From Leptospiraceae bacterium (GTDB taxonomy: Bacteria; Spirochaetota; Leptospiria; Leptospirales; Leptospiraceae), in contig JAGOHK010000006.1 of assembly GCA_017996175.1 (NCBI GenBank), positions 1-64,000 on the forward strand: a stretch of 64,000 nt of DNA, written 5' to 3'. Position numbers and translations under genes: made by a program. Below, piece after piece: positions 1-9,027 of the stretch; position 1 is the stretch's first letter; each line of letters starts with the position of its first letter. The notes under the pieces were generated by a model, which saw only the letters and a list, made by a program, of their open reading frames with translations, did not search any database and was not told the origin of the DNA.

Positions 1-1178
1 TAAATTGCTTTGTATTTTAATTTTAATTGTTTGTCGTATACCTCAGAAAGCGTTTTACAATACTGTGGCTTATTTCCATTATCCATACATTCTTGGTTAT
101 ACGCATAAGTATATTTAGCCCCTCCAGCGGAATCTTCAATTAGTTCATTTTTGGAATTGTAAAATTCTTTTAGAACTTCATTTCCTCTTTTGTCAAAATT
201 AGTAATTTTTTTTGCATAAGCACCTAACTCTAAAGAATAATCAATACATCCAAAAGTAAATTTTTCTGTAAGATCATAAGGTTTGCCATTTACATCATAA
301 TTTTCTTCTAGGCTGATACATTTTTCAGAAATCTTTTTTTCTTTAATACAATTGAGATCGTATTGGATTATTTTTTTCCCATAATTTAAAGAACTTGAAT
401 TATTATTGTTACCTTCTAATTTAATACGATTTGAATATTCATATAGAATAATACAACCCTGTGGTTTATTGGTTAATTCAATACATTGGTAATTATATGC
501 ATAAATTGCCTTCTGTTTTATTTTTCCAAATTTATCATAAATTTCATGTAAGTTCAAATTTCCTGTTGAATCAAAGGTTCTAACTACTTTCGCATTACCA
601 TCCTTATCCGCAGTTAATTTCTTTTTTTTATTCAAACGTTTTTCTGATTTTTTACAATCAGATATTTTTCTGTTTTCACTTTTTAAGCAGGTGAGGTCAA
701 ATTCTGTTTGGTATGTATGAATTCCGTCTTCATTTTCGATCGGACGATTTTCCCCATCGAAAAATGAAATTTCAGTAGCACAGGACTCATCTTTTTTAAT
801 TTGTAAACATTCTGTATCATACAAAAAGGAAGTTTTAGAAGAAATTTTTTTTTCTTTATTGAGTATTTGTATACTTTCTAAAAATCCCGCTGAGTTGTAA
901 TTTCGATTTTCCAGTGCAAAGCCGGGTTCTATTTCTAACAAATCTCCTTCTGAATTCAAATATTCAGAATGTAAAAGGTTTCCATTAAAATCGTATAAAT
1001 CTTTTCGAAAACCTACTTCTAATGGAAGTATGAGTTTTATTTTCTTTTCTAAAAATTCTAATCCTACATCTATGTCTTTATTATTTTTAGGAGCTTTTGT
1101 TGTGCTGGAATTGGTTGATTCAGAGTTTAGAAAATTCAGATTCAAAAAAAGAAATAATAGTAACGGTGCATACTTCAT
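1..1178 (-). CDS. Secreted Cys-repeat protein, 3' end cut by window edge
   Basis: Open reading frame running off the left edge; about 392 residues are visible. It starts at the ATG complementary to 1176-1178 with a hydrophobic leader (MKYAPLLLFLFLNLNFLNS), so it is probably exported. The mature part repeats a loose unit of 70-90 residues with a YxxxC...C pair followed by a tyrosine/aspartate turn such as YDxxGN or FDxxGN, at least four times. This looks like a YD/MORN-like beta repeat surface protein, but I do not recognise the family. Upstream lies the divergent DUF2779 gene. Confidence 0.6.
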   Translation of the reverse strand, partial: MKYAPLLLFLFLNLNFLNSESTNSSTTKAPKNNKDIDVGLEFLEKKIKLILPLEVGFRKDLYDFNGNLLHSEYLNSEGDLLEIEPGFALENRNYNSAGFLESIQILNKEKKISSKTSFLYDTECLQIKKDESCATEISFFDGENRPIENEDGIHTYQTEFDLTCLKSENRKISDCKKSEKRLNKKKKLTADKDGNAKVVRTFDSTGNLNLHEIYDKFGKIKQKAIYAYNYQCIELTNKPQGCIILYEYSNRIKLEGNNNNSSSLNYGKKIIQYDLNCIKEKKISEKCISLEENYDVNGKPYDLTEKFTFGCIDYSLELGAYAKKITNFDKRGNEVLKEFYNSKNELIEDSAGGAKYTYAYNQECMDNGNKPQYCKTLSEVYDKQLKLKYKAI

Positions 1179-1251
1179 AAAATTAGTATCGTCACTTCTA
1201 TTTTATTGCTATCCAAAATAGCCATAGTTGTTTAGCCTTGAATCTAATCCA

Positions 1252-2805
1252 ATGCTCAAAAATTTTCGATTTAAAGATTATCTAAAAACTTCCTTAAACT
1301 TGCCGGAAATACAAATCCCGAAAGAATCAAGAGCAACCGTCCTTACAAAATCTAGGTTTATGGTAGGTCTAAAATGCGATTTGTTATTATGGAGCCAATA
1401 CCACAGTGAGAATACTCTTTATTATTCTCCAAAAAACGAAAGTAACTTACATCGAATGAATATCCAAAATAACTCTGTGCTATTTTCTGCACGAAGTTTG
1501 TATTCAAACGGAATAGAAGTTCCTAAAAACTTGAATATGTTTTATTCCCATACGGTGACACAGAAATTAATTCAAGAAAGAAAAATTATTTACAATGCTT
1601 GTTTTTTAAGTACAGAATTTTTTTCTAAAACTGATATTTTAATTCCTTCCAATGAAGACGACTCCTGGGAAATATTGGAAGTGAAATCATCTATCAATAT
1701 CAAACGAGATAATATCAAAGATCTTTTGTTTCAGCAGCACGTAGCAAAACTTTGTGGAATCAAAATTAACAATTGTTCTATACTCAATGTAAATCCTGAA
1801 TATGTCTTTAGTGGTTCTTTAGACTTGAAACAATTTTTTATAAAAACGTCTGTGGTGGAGAAGATGAAATTTGCCCAAGATGAATTTTTATCCCAGTTAG
1901 AATACTTTAAAAGTTTAATTCATAAACCAGAGATTCCTTCTATTAGTCCAAAGTACTCTTGTTCTAGTCCTAAAAATTGTAACTTAAAAACTTGCTGGCA
2001 TGAATTAGGAGAAGGAGATATTTTTAATTTGCGGGAAGGAGGAGAGTTAGTTTCCAAACTTTATAAATCAGGAATTCATTACTTAAAAGATATACCGGAT
2101 AATACAGAGTTATCCTCTTCACAAAAAATTCAAATAGAAGCAGAAATAAATCAATCTCCTTACATGCAAGAGGAAAAACTAAAAAATTTCACAGAATCCT
2201 TCCAATATCCTTTTTACTTTTTGGATTTTGAAACGGTTAATCCTGCGTTACCTCTTTACATCAAAACAAAGCCTTATCAGCATATTCCCTTTTTATATTC
2301 ACTGCATATACAGGAAAAACAAAATTCGCCTCTACTCCATTATAGTTACATAGATTCTGGATTATACGATCCAAGACAGAAAATTTTAGAAGAATTATCT
2401 AAATTGATTAAACCCACTGGGACTATTATTTGTTATAATGACACTTTTGAAAAAAGATGTCTAAGAGAATCAATCCAATTATTCCCTGAATATTCGGATT
2501 GGTATTCTTCGATCTCGGAAAATTTTAAAGATCTATCTGATCCGTTTAAATTTTTTTACTATTACCACCCGCTTCAGAAAGGTAGTGCCTCTCTGAAATC
2601 AGTATTACCCGCGTTAACCGGTCTAGATTATAAAGAGTTAGGAATCAATGATGGGAATATGGCGAACTTGGAATTTTTAAGAGCAAAAACTATGAATCTT
2701 TCACCAGAGGAAATAGAAGGTATTCATAATTTTCTGTTAGATTATTGTAAGATGGATACGTTCGCAATGTTTAAAATAGTAGAGGCTTTGGCAAAACTAG
2801 TTTAA
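1252..2805 (+). CDS. DUF2779 protein: Cas4/AddB-like Fe-S nuclease plus RNase H-like domain
   Basis: About 517 residues from the ATG at 1252; a TTG at 1228 would add 8 residues and neither start has a good ribosome site. Numbering from the TTG, the N-terminal half has a PD-(D/E)xK pattern: D136 in KTDIL, then E151-V-K153. One cysteine precedes it (C50, GLKCDLLLW) and three follow (C245, C251, C256 ending in CW), the spacing of a 4Fe-4S cluster in Cas4 and AddB nucleases. The C-terminal half (about 328-517) matches DUF2779: FLDFET with D333 and E335, HPLQKGSASLK, and a final YCKMD (Y506, D510), as in DEDDy exonucleases. Family membership is confident; nuclease activity is inferred. No CRISPR or recombination genes are adjacent. 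Confidence 0.8.
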   Translation: MLKNFRFKDYLKTSLNLPEIQIPKESRATVLTKSRFMVGLKCDLLLWSQYHSENTLYYSPKNESNLHRMNIQNNSVLFSARSLYSNGIEVPKNLNMFYSHTVTQKLIQERKIIYNACFLSTEFFSKTDILIPSNEDDSWEILEVKSSINIKRDNIKDLLFQQHVAKLCGIKINNCSILNVNPEYVFSGSLDLKQFFIKTSVVEKMKFAQDEFLSQLEYFKSLIHKPEIPSISPKYSCSSPKNCNLKTCWHELGEGDIFNLREGGELVSKLYKSGIHYLKDIPDNTELSSSQKIQIEAEINQSPYMQEEKLKNFTESFQYPFYFLDFETVNPALPLYIKTKPYQHIPFLYSLHIQEKQNSPLLHYSYIDSGLYDPRQKILEELSKLIKPTGTIICYNDTFEKRCLRESIQLFPEYSDWYSSISENFKDLSDPFKFFYYYHPLQKGSASLKSVLPALTGLDYKELGINDGNMANLEFLRAKTMNLSPEEIEGIHNFLLDYCKMDTFAMFKIVEALAKLV

Positions 2806-3317
2806 AGAATTATACTTTCGAATCTTTTAAAAGTATACAGTGCCTTGAGGATAATGATAACTTCTCTTTTATTATCGTGTATTAATTTATTCGCACTTTC
2901 ATTCATTCCTAATTTACGGCTATCTTCTTCGTTTAAATCTCTTTTCTTTTTTAAATTGCGAATATTGCTTTTGTAGAAATTAGGTGTACGACTTTTTAGA
3001 TTTTTTAAAAGTGTGTTGATGAAGTTTTTCTTTTCTGTGTTAATGGCGTTGTCTGTAATTTGGAATCTTTGCCCGATTTTCATGATATTGGCAGGGTCGG
3101 TCGAACATTTTTCATTAAACGTACGTAGTAAGTATTCTACAATTTCTTCTTTTTCGAGCTCATCAAAGTTGATCTTTTTGATTTGGTTGCTCATATTGAT
3201 AATTTCAGTTAGGTTAAAATGAAGAAGGGTTGTCTTTACCGACTCGTCATCCAAGACAGCTAAAAAGTAGTAAAAATCATTATCAGAGTTGTATTTCACA
3301 TTGGGAGCATTCGACAT
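2802..3317 (-). CDS. Unknown 171-residue protein, possibly FliG-N-like
   Basis: Convergent with the DUF2779 gene and overlapping its last 4 bases. No signal peptide or membrane segment. Residues 15-67 contain FLAVLDDESVKTTLLHF followed by helical text ending EEIVEYLLRTF, which faintly resembles the FliG N-terminal helical domain (a pattern of a small aliphatic run, a loop, then helices that count units). The C-terminal half is highly basic (KKRDLNEEDSRK). I do not recognise the family; the FliG resemblance is by eye only. Confidence 0.5.
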   Translation of the reverse strand: MSNAPNVKYNSDNDFYYFLAVLDDESVKTTLLHFNLTEIINMSNQIKKINFDELEKEEIVEYLLRTFNEKCSTDPANIMKIGQRFQITDNAINTEKKNFINTLLKNLKSRTPNFYKSNIRNLKKKRDLNEEDSRKLGMNESANKLIHDNKREVIIILKALYTFKRFESIIL

Positions 3318-3838
3318 AAATTAACTCAAGATGCAACTATTGCAGTCAGACTATAAGGATTTCTAAATTTGTAAAGCTCTTTTTACTTTCTATATAGATT
3401 CATTCTTGAAAAAGTAGTGGATTTTTCAAAATTACGCGGAAATAATCCTAGTTGTCTACGGATTAGAAATATTCGGGAAAGGGGAATGTATTCATAGACT
3501 TGTATAAAAGTATTTGCCACGGACAGATTTAAAGAGTTAGTTGCACAGAATATTCTTTATTTTCGTGATTTAGGTTTGTTGTTAGCTATTCTATGCAATA
3601 ATTGAATCCAAATCATTTATCAGCCCTCTTTAATGTTACGCATATATGGAATATAAGTAGCATAATTCTAAAACCTCTGCGAATACACTGAGTAGTTACA
3701 ATTTCTCTATGTCTTTGTGGCAATCAATCCAGTATCATAGATTTTCCTTATCCTGAACTAAAATGGGACCTTAAATACTTTGACAATACTCCTCTTCTTT
3801 TAAAAAATGAACCCTATGAAAGGAGAACGGACAGGCAA
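3318..3838. other. Gene-free 521-bp gap with degenerate inverted ends
   Basis: No convincing coding frame on either strand. It holds TTTGCCAC at 3513-3520 and its near complement CTTTGTGGCAA at 3713-3723, about 200 bp apart and facing each other. The same outer ends bracket the dispersed element at 28862-29084, so this may be a worn copy of that repeat. The promoter of the next gene is probably near 3780-3810 but is not clear. Confidence 0.45.
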
Positions 3839-5200
3839 ATGTCAAACTTACTATTTTATATATATGACACTTTACAAGCTCTTCTATTGTTCCTTGGATT
3901 TGGAGTCTCTGTGCTTGGAGTAGGATTTGGCTTTTTACTTTCCTTATTTAGTTATTTCAATTCAGCCATCATTTTAATTCTATTTTTTTTACTGATTTTC
4001 AAAAGAAAGAAAAAGGAAATGTTTTTTGAAAATTCATTAGAAATTCTCTATTGCCTAATTGCCCCTTTTATTTATCTAAGCCTTGTGTTTAATACAAATA
4101 GCAAGATAACAACTAGTGAAAATATTGTTTTAGAAAATTCACAGTCCTATAATTTATTTGCTTGGATTTCTTTAAGTATTTACTGGCTAATTAGAATTAT
4201 CCCGAAAAAATTTTTTAAGACAGAAAAAATTTTTACGATTGTATCTAAAATAAGTATCTATTTTTGCTTAATCGTTCTCAGTCTTTTTATTTGGAAAGAT
4301 CATTCTTTTATTCTCGCAAAAATAGGAGAAACAGATCCGAGTTATGATCCAAGGTTCTCTAATTTTTCTCTTATGTTATATTATATAGTGCCTTATTTGA
4401 TTGGCGCACGCAGATTAAACTTAATTCAGAATATACAAATCAATGAGTATGAAGTCGATGATTTTTATGACTGTCTCAAAAGTTTTCGAATAGTTATAAT
4501 TTTATTCCTTGGGCTAATTGCAATTAATCTATTCCAAAAGACAGACTACGGGATTCGTTTACGATTACAATTCATGGATGCGGATATCAATCGTTATTCG
4601 GAAGAATACAAAGTGGATAAAACATTACTACAAGCAATTCTTTATACAAACTATAAACATTATTTGAATCCAATCAAATTTCTAGCGGAATATATTGCAC
4701 TAGGCTTCTGGGTGTTTGATGAAAAAAACAATTTGGGTTGGGCGGAGAATTTTTCTGTTTCCGTCGGCAGTGCCCAAATTCAACCAACAACAGCGCAAAA
4801 GGCGATTCTGCTCGGAATGTTAAATTACACAAATCAATCTGGTTATTATGATAAACGATATAGAGCCGCGATCGTTGAAATTAAGCCAGATTGGAAAATA
4901 AAAAATGCTACCTTGAAATTAAAAACAATTCATTTAGATCCAATACATCCTTTTCAAGTGGCAATGGAATTAGTTGATCCTGAAACCAATATTGAATACT
5001 GTGCCTATATCTTGTATCTCTATCAATCTCAATGGAAAAGCAAAAATTATGATATATCGGATAGACCAGATATTCTAGCTAGTCTTTATCAAATTGGTTT
5101 CGAAAAGTCAATTCCAAAACCGAATCCTGTTTCAAATGACTACGGCAAGCAAGTCAAAGAGGCTTATGAGTATTTGTCGCAAGAGAGCATAATTAAATAA
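3839..5200 (+). CDS. Membrane protein with C-terminal lysozyme-like domain
   Basis: 453 residues. The first 230 or so are five to seven hydrophobic segments, separated by short basic loops (KRKKKE). After the last segment, residues about 240-340 look like a lytic transglycosylase/lysozyme fold: a helix YKVDKTLLQAIL, then the motif VGSAQIQPTTA, the usual GxxQI(Q)PxTA of SLT proteins. The catalytic glutamate is not obvious. An AGGAG lies at 3821-3825, rather far from the ATG. The next gene is a glycosyltransferase 31 bp downstream, so a cell-envelope role is likely. Activity is inferred. Confidence 0.6.
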   Translation: MSNLLFYIYDTLQALLLFLGFGVSVLGVGFGFLLSLFSYFNSAIILILFFLLIFKRKKKEMFFENSLEILYCLIAPFIYLSLVFNTNSKITTSENIVLENSQSYNLFAWISLSIYWLIRIIPKKFFKTEKIFTIVSKISIYFCLIVLSLFIWKDHSFILAKIGETDPSYDPRFSNFSLMLYYIVPYLIGARRLNLIQNIQINEYEVDDFYDCLKSFRIVIILFLGLIAINLFQKTDYGIRLRLQFMDADINRYSEEYKVDKTLLQAILYTNYKHYLNPIKFLAEYIALGFWVFDEKNNLGWAENFSVSVGSAQIQPTTAQKAILLGMLNYTNQSGYYDKRYRAAIVEIKPDWKIKNATLKLKTIHLDPIHPFQVAMELVDPETNIEYCAYILYLYQSQWKSKNYDISDRPDILASLYQIGFEKSIPKPNPVSNDYGKQVKEAYEYLSQESIIK

Positions 5201-5231
5201 TTAAGATTACATTACAATATAGGAATTCTAA

Positions 5232-6320
5232 ATGAAAGTAGCAATCATACACGACTGGTTAACTGGAATGAGAGGGGGCGAATTAGTATTAGACTCTCTT
5301 CTCAAAATTTATCCAGAGGCAGAACTGTTTACATTGATTTATAATAAAGGGACTTTAAACGAACGAATTGAAAATAGAAAAATTCATACAGCTTTTACGG
5401 ATCGTTTACCATTTAAAGCAAATAAATATCGTTCTTTTCTGCCACTTTTTCCGACTGCGATTGAAACTTTGGACTTAAGGGGATTTGATTTAGTTATTTC
5501 GTCATCACATTGTGTGGCTAAGGGTATTATACCTCCACCCAATGCGATTCATATTTCTTACGTCCATTCCCCTATGCGCTATGTCTGGGATTTGTACTAT
5601 GATTATTTTCCTGCCAAGAGCGGACTTAAATTTTTTATCATACAGGCTATTTCGAATTATCTCCGTTCTTGGGATGTAACATCTGCTCATCGTGTGGATC
5701 AATTTACCTGTAACTCAAAATTTATTGCCAAAAGAATTAAAAAATACTACTCCAGAGACTCTGTTGTAATTCATCCTCCTTGTCTACCTGAGGGGTATAA
5801 AGTGGTTAGCGAAAAGAAAGAAGACTTTTACTTAATCGTATCAGCATTTGCCCCATACAAAAGAATTGACCTTGCGATTGAAGCATTTCGCAAAAATGGA
5901 AAAAGACTAGTTATCATTGGCGGCGGACAAGACGAAAAAAAGTTAAAACAATCCGTTCCTTCTAATATTGAATTTTTAGGGGGTAAGCCCCGCGCTGAAA
6001 TTGTGGAATACTACAAAAAAGCCCGTGCGTTTATCTTTCCGGGACTCGAAGATTTCGGAATCACACCGGTTGAATCGCAAGGTTTTGCAACCCCAGTCAT
6101 TGCATTTGGAGAAGGTGGGGCTTTGGAAACTGTGGTCGATGGAAAAACGGGAGTTTTTTTTCCAGAGCAAACGGTCGATTCTTTAAACGATGCCATTTCT
6201 CGATTCGAAAAATTGAATTTTAAAACCCAAGACTTCCAAAAAAGCATAAATCGCTTCACGGAAGAAAAATTCATAAATGAAATAAAAAATCAGGTCGATA
6301 GACAGATAAGAGAAAACTAA
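5232..6320 (+). CDS. Glycosyltransferase family 4 (WbaZ-like)
   Basis: 362 residues, GT-B fold. The N-terminus reads MKVAIIHDWLTGMRGGE, the typical opening of mannosyltransferase-like GT4 enzymes, and residues 105-125 give HSPMRYVWDLYYDYF, characteristic of the WbaZ group. The C-terminal nucleotide-sugar domain holds the E-x7-E type stretch (FPGLEDFGITPVESQ). AGGA sits 7 nt before the ATG. It probably adds a sugar to LPS or another envelope glycan; donor and acceptor cannot be told from sequence. It precedes the flagellar genes by 17 bp, so the flagellar run may be read from the same transcript. Confidence 0.85.
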   Translation: MKVAIIHDWLTGMRGGELVLDSLLKIYPEAELFTLIYNKGTLNERIENRKIHTAFTDRLPFKANKYRSFLPLFPTAIETLDLRGFDLVISSSHCVAKGIIPPPNAIHISYVHSPMRYVWDLYYDYFPAKSGLKFFIIQAISNYLRSWDVTSAHRVDQFTCNSKFIAKRIKKYYSRDSVVIHPPCLPEGYKVVSEKKEDFYLIVSAFAPYKRIDLAIEAFRKNGKRLVIIGGGQDEKKLKQSVPSNIEFLGGKPRAEIVEYYKKARAFIFPGLEDFGITPVESQGFATPVIAFGEGGALETVVDGKTGVFFPEQTVDSLNDAISRFEKLNFKTQDFQKSINRFTEEKFINEIKNQVDRQIREN

Positions 6321-6337
6321 ACTCTACAGGAATATCC

Positions 6338-6553
6338 TTGATTACATTACATAGATTAAATAATTCTGAAATCGTGATTAACTGTAACTTAATCGAGAGT
6401 ATTGAAGCGACGCCTGATTCTGTTATTACTTTGCAGAATGATAAAAAAATTATCGTAAAAGAAAAAGTCGATGAGATAATTAATAGTATCATTGAATACC
6501 AAAGAAAAGTTTTCAAAAACGCAATACATATTTCAGCAAATGAGGAGAAGTAG
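6338..6553 (+). CDS. flbD: FlbD family flagellar protein
   Basis: 71 residues starting with TTG at 6338; AGGA at 6328-6331 supports this start. The pattern MITLHRLNNSEIVIN, then ESIEATPDSVITL, and a C-terminal helix beginning VDEIINSI is the FlbD family. FlbD genes sit next to motA/motB in spirochetes and Gram-positives. Its function is poorly defined. Five bases separate it from motA. Confidence 0.9.
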   Translation: MITLHRLNNSEIVINCNLIESIEATPDSVITLQNDKKIIVKEKVDEIINSIIEYQRKVFKNAIHISANEEK

Positions 6554-6558
6554 ATAAA

Positions 6559-7344
6559 ATGGATATAGCAACACTCGTCGGTTTTGGTTCCGGTATGTTT
6601 CTATTAACCTTTGGGGTAATTTACGCTGGTTTGGGTCCTGGAGATATTTTAGATATTCCTTCCGTTCTCATTACTTTCGGTGGAGGAACTGCCGCTACTG
6701 TCCTCTCCGCTCCTTGGGAAGCAACTCTCGCTCTTGGAAAGGTTACTCGCAAAGCTTTCTTTGTGGATAAGTTCGATATACCGGGACTTATTACAACCTT
6801 AGTTTCTTTCTCCGAAAAAGCCCGTCGAGAAGGTTTACTTGCATTGGAAGATGATGTAAATGAATTGCCAGATGAATTTTTAAAAAAAGGAATTCAGCTC
6901 GTAGTGGATGGGACTGACCCAGAACTTGTTCGAAATATCATGGAAACAGAAATCAGTAATATCGCAAGTCGTCATGCATCTGGCAGAGCATGGTGGGATA
7001 CTCTCGGTGGTTTGGCTCCTGGATTTGGGATGCTTGGAACTCTGATCGGACTTGTGGCGATGTTAAAGAACTTAGGTAGTGGGGATGCTTCTGCGATTGG
7101 AACTGGGATGGCGGCTGCTTTGATTACTACTCTATACGGATCATTTGCCGCAAACTTATTAGCTATTCCATTCGTCAAAAAATTAGCAAAACGAAGTGAA
7201 GACGAACTTTCTATGAAGCAAATTATGATTGAAGGGACTCTTTCCATTCAGTCAGGGGATAATCCCCGTATTGTGAAAGAAAAGCTTTCTAGTTATTTAG
7301 CACCATCTGAGCGCGCAGTATTAAAAGACGACGGCAAGGACTAA
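6559..7344 (+). CDS. motA: Flagellar motor stator protein MotA
   Basis: 261 residues with four membrane helices (about 5-25, 33-52, 150-170, 182-205). The cytoplasmic loop has RREGLLALE at 89-97, containing the conserved arginine and acidic residues that contact FliG, and prolines P154 and P204 in the last two helices match the conserved pair needed for torque. MotA with MotB forms the ion-driven stator of the periplasmic flagella. Ends 9 bp before motB. Confidence 0.96.
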   Translation: MDIATLVGFGSGMFLLTFGVIYAGLGPGDILDIPSVLITFGGGTAATVLSAPWEATLALGKVTRKAFFVDKFDIPGLITTLVSFSEKARREGLLALEDDVNELPDEFLKKGIQLVVDGTDPELVRNIMETEISNIASRHASGRAWWDTLGGLAPGFGMLGTLIGLVAMLKNLGSGDASAIGTGMAAALITTLYGSFAANLLAIPFVKKLAKRSEDELSMKQIMIEGTLSIQSGDNPRIVKEKLSSYLAPSERAVLKDDGKD

Positions 7345-7353
7345 GATTGATCT

Positions 7354-8181
7354 ATGGCTAAACAAAAGTGCCCTGATTGTATTCAAAAAGTTGCGGAGTA
7401 CATGTTAACTTACGGAGACATGGTAACATTACTCCTATGCTTTTTTATTATGCTGTATACGACAGGAAAAACAAACCAAAAGGAAATGCAGATTATCCTT
7501 TCGGTATTCAAATCTTCTACTGGTTTCTTTGATGGGGGTCAAACTCTCGCGAAAGGTTCCTTGGAAGAATTAGGGATGAACGTCGAAAGTCTTCCTTCGC
7601 AAACAACCGGAAAGGCACTCTCAAAGGCTAGAAACCAAGCAACGCAAGTATTCAAATCCGAAATAGAAAAAGGAAGAGTCCGAATTTCAGAAGATGAAAG
7701 AGGACTTGTGATTTCTCTCATCGGAGCAGATTACTTTAATCCTGCTTCTGCCATTTTGCTTCCGCCAGTGAAGGATGTTCTAAAAAAAGCATCCGGGCTT
7801 ATTAAAGATTTAGATCGGTTTGTAAAAGTAGAAGGTCATAGCGACGAAGATGCAGTGCTCCCTGGAACGAACGTTGGTCGAGAAGAAAGAACTTATATTA
7901 ACAATTGGGATCTCGCGGGGGCAAGAGCGATTAACTCCACAGTGTATATGATTAACGTTGGGAAACTCCAGCCAGGATTATTCCAAGCGGTTAGTTATGG
8001 TTCTGCGCGACCATTCGCAGTAGAAGACCAAGGAAGTCCCGAAGCAAAAGCCTACAATCGTCGCATTGATATTGTAATTTTAACAGAAAAATCAGTAAAA
8101 CGTAAATTATCCGAAAGCAATTATGGATTGCCAGATACAAAAATCCCGAACACGGAAACCTCCGTAGAAGGCGAAGATTAA
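7354..8181 (+). CDS. motB: Flagellar motor stator protein MotB
   Basis: 275 residues. A CxxC (KCPDC, 5-9) opens the protein, followed by the single membrane helix with the ion-binding aspartate in YGDMVTLLLCFF (D22). Residues about 140-255 are an OmpA-like peptidoglycan-binding domain: VKVEGHSDED, NWDLAGARA, and the closing NRRIDIVI. It anchors MotA to the wall. No strong ribosome site is visible before the ATG, suggesting coupling to motA. Confidence 0.96.
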   Translation: MAKQKCPDCIQKVAEYMLTYGDMVTLLLCFFIMLYTTGKTNQKEMQIILSVFKSSTGFFDGGQTLAKGSLEELGMNVESLPSQTTGKALSKARNQATQVFKSEIEKGRVRISEDERGLVISLIGADYFNPASAILLPPVKDVLKKASGLIKDLDRFVKVEGHSDEDAVLPGTNVGREERTYINNWDLAGARAINSTVYMINVGKLQPGLFQAVSYGSARPFAVEDQGSPEAKAYNRRIDIVILTEKSVKRKLSESNYGLPDTKIPNTETSVEGED

Positions 8182-8209
8182 AAAATAGAATTATGCAAGG
8201 AGAACTACT

Positions 8210-8734
8210 ATGGGTGATGCAGCAGCAGAATTAGAAGACGAAGACGGTAAACCGGCGGCGGAGCCGAAAGCATCGTCGCCAATTATTAAATGGTTAATAT
8301 GGATCGCCGCGGGGATATTAGGCGTTATCCTTGTTGCAGTTATATCTACATTTGTCGCTCAAAAGACAGCAACAAGTGTTTATAAACAGCAAAAGAATAT
8401 TGCACTCGTTAAAGCTCCACCACCACTGGAAACATTTAATTTTGTAGATGAATTTCGTATCAATACTGCTGATATTGGAGAAGCTCATTTTATCAAGTTA
8501 AAATTAACTTTTGGTTTTGACGCCGGACAACAAGCATTAGGCTCTGAGCTCTCAACTCGCCTTCCTCAAATGCAAAATATCATCAACTTGATTATATCTC
8601 GTAAAACGAAAGAAGATCTAAAGACGTTAAACGATCAATTGGATTTACGTGAAGAAATTAAAGCTCATATCAATCATATTTTGACTAACGGTAAAATCAA
8701 AGAAGTTTACTTTAGAGAATTTATTGTGAATTAG
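8210..8734 (+). CDS. fliL: Flagellar basal body protein FliL
   Basis: 174 residues with a cytoplasmic acidic/proline N-terminus, one membrane helix at about 26-50 and a periplasmic FliL domain (ETFNFVDEFRINTAD, then helices ending in IKEVYFREFIVN). AGGAG sits just upstream of the ATG. FliL surrounds and stabilises the stators. Downstream fliM/fliN genes that often follow are absent here; the operon stops at a repeat-rich gap. Confidence 0.92.
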   Translation: MGDAAAELEDEDGKPAAEPKASSPIIKWLIWIAAGILGVILVAVISTFVAQKTATSVYKQQKNIALVKAPPPLETFNFVDEFRINTADIGEAHFIKLKLTFGFDAGQQALGSELSTRLPQMQNIINLIISRKTKEDLKTLNDQLDLREEIKAHINHILTNGKIKEVYFREFIVN

Positions 8735-9027
8735 AAAAGTTTTTCACCACCGATGAACACCGATGAACACCGATGAACACCAATGATCTTAGGATTATTA
8801 TTGTTAATTAGTGCCATCGGAGGGTAGTTTCACCGATAACACCATCGCATGGATCGATAATAGAATTTCCTGTACTCTTCATTTAATTTCTTCGTAGTAT
8901 TCGTAATTTGATTTGAATCTATTTAATTTTTTATCGTTCTTTTATCGGTGTCTATCGGTGGTAATCCTTAAAAACTCTCTCTTTATTTCATTGACGATTT
9001 TATTCATTAACCGCAATTTGTAAGCCT
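8735..9027. repeat. CCACCGATG dispersed repeat, copy A
   Basis: Intergenic 293 bp without a gene. CGATGAACAC is repeated three times at 8751-8780, preceded by CACCAC. At the far side, 8938-8966 reads TTTTATCGGTGTCTATCGGTGGTAATC, the inverted version of the left end. Between them are further scattered CACCGAT/ATCGGTG copies. Related sequence occurs at 28888-29063 and at 45801-45830. It looks like a non-coding palindromic repeat family rather than a gene. Confidence 0.7.

Noticed and set aside
6001-6274. Open frames opposite the glycosyltransferase gene
   Set aside because: They lie on the opposite strand or another frame of a clear GT4 gene and show no motif or start signal.
8745-8966. CRISPR array from the CGATGAACAC repeats
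   Set aside because: Units are 10 bp with no spacers, and no cas genes are present.
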